From G965233625 sp965233625 (GTDB lineage: Bacteria > Planctomycetota > Planctomycetia > Pirellulales > Pirellulaceae), in contig OZ247499.1 in the NCBI GenBank assembly GCA_965233625.1, positions 6,820,001 to 6,884,000 on the forward strand: a DNA stretch of 64,000 bases, given 5' to 3'. This document shows positions 62,608 through 64,000 of this stretch, piece after piece. Under the pieces are notes generated by a model. It had not been told where the DNA came from, made no database searches, and was given only the letters and a program-made list of their open reading frames with translations. The first letter of the stretch is position 1. Every line of letters starts with the position of its first letter. A program made the translations under genes and the position numbers.

Positions 62608-63732
62608 ATGAGTAAAAAACGCCGTAGCACCCGCCGGGATTTTCTGCGTGGCGCCTCGGCTGTCGACGCGCTGGCGGATTTAACGCATGGCATCGACGCA
62701 GACACGGTGCCCTTCACCGCATCGCCTACGTCCAGACCGCCCGCAAAAACGGGCTACTTGAGCTACGCCACGCGGCCCGCCATGGCGTGCGAGTTCACCA
62801 TCTTTCAGAACGCGGACCAGTACCGCAACGGCCACGACGCCGCGATGGAAGCGCTCGATGTGGTCGAGCAACTGGAAGATCAGATGACCGTGTACCGTGG
62901 TCATAGCGAAATCTCGCAGATTAACCGCAAGGCGTTTGAGCAGGACGTGAAGGTGGAACACCGCCTGTTCGGACTGCTGCTGCGGTGCGAGGCGTTGTTT
63001 CACGCGACAGACGGTGCCTTCGATATCACCGCCGGGCCGCTATCCAAAGTCTGGGGCTTTGTCCGCCGCGAAGGCCGCATTCCCAGTGACGAAGAACTCG
63101 CCGCCGCGCGGGCCATCAGTGGCGGCGACCTGATGGTTCTGAACGAAGAACAACGCAGCATCCGTTTTCGCAAAGACGGCGTGAACATCAATCTGGGCGG
63201 CATCGGCAAGGGCTTTGCTTTGGACAATGCTGTTGCGCAGATGGTGGTTGCCGGTGTGAGTGATTTTCTGATGCACGGCGGACATAGCAGCGTGATCGCC
63301 CGTGGCAACCGCTTGACGACCGATGGAAAAACGGGCTGGACGGTCGGCGTGGTGCATCCATTGCGGCCCAAGCAACGCCTGGCGGAAGTCACGTTGCGCG
63401 ACAAGGCCATCGGCACATCCGGCGCCGGCTCTCAGCACTTCTACCATCAGGGTAAAAAGTACGGTCACATTCTCGACCCCCGCACCGGGCAACCGGCTGA
63501 AGGCGTCCTCTCTGCCAGCGTCATCTGCCAGTCCGCTGCCGACGCAGACGCGTTGGCCACGGCCATGTATGTGTTAGGCGTTGACCGTTGCGGCGAGTTT
63601 TGCGAGCAACATCCAGAAACGGGCGCCGTCATTGTCACCCGCGGACGCCGCGCTGGCAGCGTCGATGTGCACATGTTCAATCTGGACGAGGACGAATTCA
63701 AGCTGCTGGAAGACGAGAAGCCAGCCGAATAG
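62608..63732 (+). CDS. apbE: ApbE family FAD:protein FMN transferase
   Basis: This 374-aa protein matches ApbE, which covalently attaches FMN to Thr residues of exported redox proteins using FAD and Mg. It has AMACEFTIF at the start of the domain, FDITAGPLSKVWGF, INLGGIGKGFALD, GTSGAGSQHF, GHILDPRTGQPA and SAADADALATAMYVLG. A twin-arginine-like motif (TRRDFLRGAS) precedes it, although the hydrophobic core after it is weak. A possible substrate, the FMN-binding protein at 9912, is in this window. It sits 43 bases after a thioredoxin-like gene. Confidence 0.9.
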   Translation: MSKKRRSTRRDFLRGASAVDALADLTHGIDADTVPFTASPTSRPPAKTGYLSYATRPAMACEFTIFQNADQYRNGHDAAMEALDVVEQLEDQMTVYRGHSEISQINRKAFEQDVKVEHRLFGLLLRCEALFHATDGAFDITAGPLSKVWGFVRREGRIPSDEELAAARAISGGDLMVLNEEQRSIRFRKDGVNINLGGIGKGFALDNAVAQMVVAGVSDFLMHGGHSSVIARGNRLTTDGKTGWTVGVVHPLRPKQRLAEVTLRDKAIGTSGAGSQHFYHQGKKYGHILDPRTGQPAEGVLSASVICQSAADADALATAMYVLGVDRCGEFCEQHPETGAVIVTRGRRAGSVDVHMFNLDEDEFKLLEDEKPAE

Positions 63733-63810
63733 AAAAACGGGCGTTACGCCAAGCTGCGGTTCACGGTTAAAGTGCTAATGAAACTCTGATTCCAGCGGAC
63801 CATTTTAGTC

Positions 63811-64000
63811 ATGCCGACAAGTGCTGCGCCACATCCCCGTTCTTTCCGGCCCAGCAAATGGACGGCGTTTCTCGCCTCCCTGGCGGCGCCAGGGGCCGGG
63901 CAGTTGTTGAGCGGGCATCTTTCGGGCGTGGCCTGGATCGCCGGTTCGGTAAGTGTGCTGGCGGCAGTTGCCTGGGGGCTGAGCCACGCGCCGCCGCTGG
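63811..64000 (+). CDS. N-terminus of a membrane protein (partial at window end)
   Basis: 63 residues are visible from ATG 63811. After a polar start, two hydrophobic segments (about 19-33 and 40-56; FLASLAAPGAGQLLSGH then VAWIAGSVSVLAAVAW) are seen. This pattern resembles the N-terminal hydrophobic segment of planctomycete signal peptidase I-like proteins, but the catalytic region would be outside the window, so I leave it unnamed. Confidence 0.6.
   Translation, partial: MPTSAAPHPRSFRPSKWTAFLASLAAPGAGQLLSGHLSGVAWIAGSVSVLAAVAWGLSHAPPL

Noticed and set aside
1..64000. CRISPR arrays, tRNA or rRNA genes, insertion sequences
   Set aside because: No regular direct repeats with spacers, no tRNA-like T-loop or acceptor patterns in the gaps, and no transposase-like frame was seen by eye.

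Overview
The window looks like chromosome from a GC-rich member of the Planctomycetota. Evidence: a Ser/Thr kinase fused to an AfsR-like ATPase and TPRs, several PQQ-type beta-propeller proteins (two over 1600 aa), a DUF1592/DUF1588/DUF1585 planctomycete cytochrome, a DUF1559-like lipoprotein, a Tat-exported Gfo/Idh/MocA oxidoreductase and futalosine-pathway menaquinone genes. I found no rRNA, tRNA, CRISPR array, transposase or prophage. Many genes are single units in alternating orientation.

Layout. 1-9.8 kb: kinase-ATPase-TPR protein, PQQ propeller, Gfo/Idh oxidoreductase, FAD oxidoreductase, DUF427, TspO and DUF1569. 9.9-15.9 kb: secreted FMN-binding-domain protein, two tandem purine nucleoside phosphorylases, a small conserved protein, and a DUF485-ActP acetate-type symporter pair. 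16.3-20.2 kb: a three-gene tssK-tssL-tssM-like cluster whose ends overlap (ATGA). 20.3-27.6 kb: secreted protein, GAF/HD-GYP protein, an ABC ATPase-ThiF-MoaD operon, a DUF1559-like lipoprotein and a Tyr-rich secreted peptide. 27.7-29.2 kb: mqnB-mqnD. 29.2-41.6 kb: secreted HEAT-repeat protein, a 1939-aa HEAT/PQQ/TPR protein, an unknown lipoprotein and a Pro-rich secreted protein. 41.7-52.6 kb: DUF1592 cytochrome, DUF58 protein, a receiver-HATPase protein and two large hybrid histidine kinases, all leftward. 52.8-64 kb: VWA membrane protein, a frameshifted GspF-like gene, a small orphan ORF, a 1612-aa PQQ protein, a thioredoxin-like protein, an ApbE flavin transferase and the start of a membrane protein.

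How genes may work together. The ApbE protein could flavinylate the FMN-binding protein at about 11.1 kb, which carries a flavinylation-like Thr motif. MqnB and MqnD catalyse steps of menaquinone synthesis. The two hybrid kinases and the receiver-HATPase protein look like one phosphorelay. DUF485 and ActP form the usual uptake pair.

The most unusual locus is the isolated TssK-TssL-TssM-like cluster. Its TssM analogue stops right after the third membrane helix, so it has no periplasmic domain, and its P-loop is degenerate. No other type VI gene is in view. This suggests an inner-membrane/baseplate complex of unknown role. Other notable points are a family of GGCAGGCGCCTGCC palindromes placed mainly between convergent genes, a purine-specificity residue that differs between the tandem phosphorylases, and a ubiquitin-like MoaD/E1-like pair with a degenerate adenylation site.
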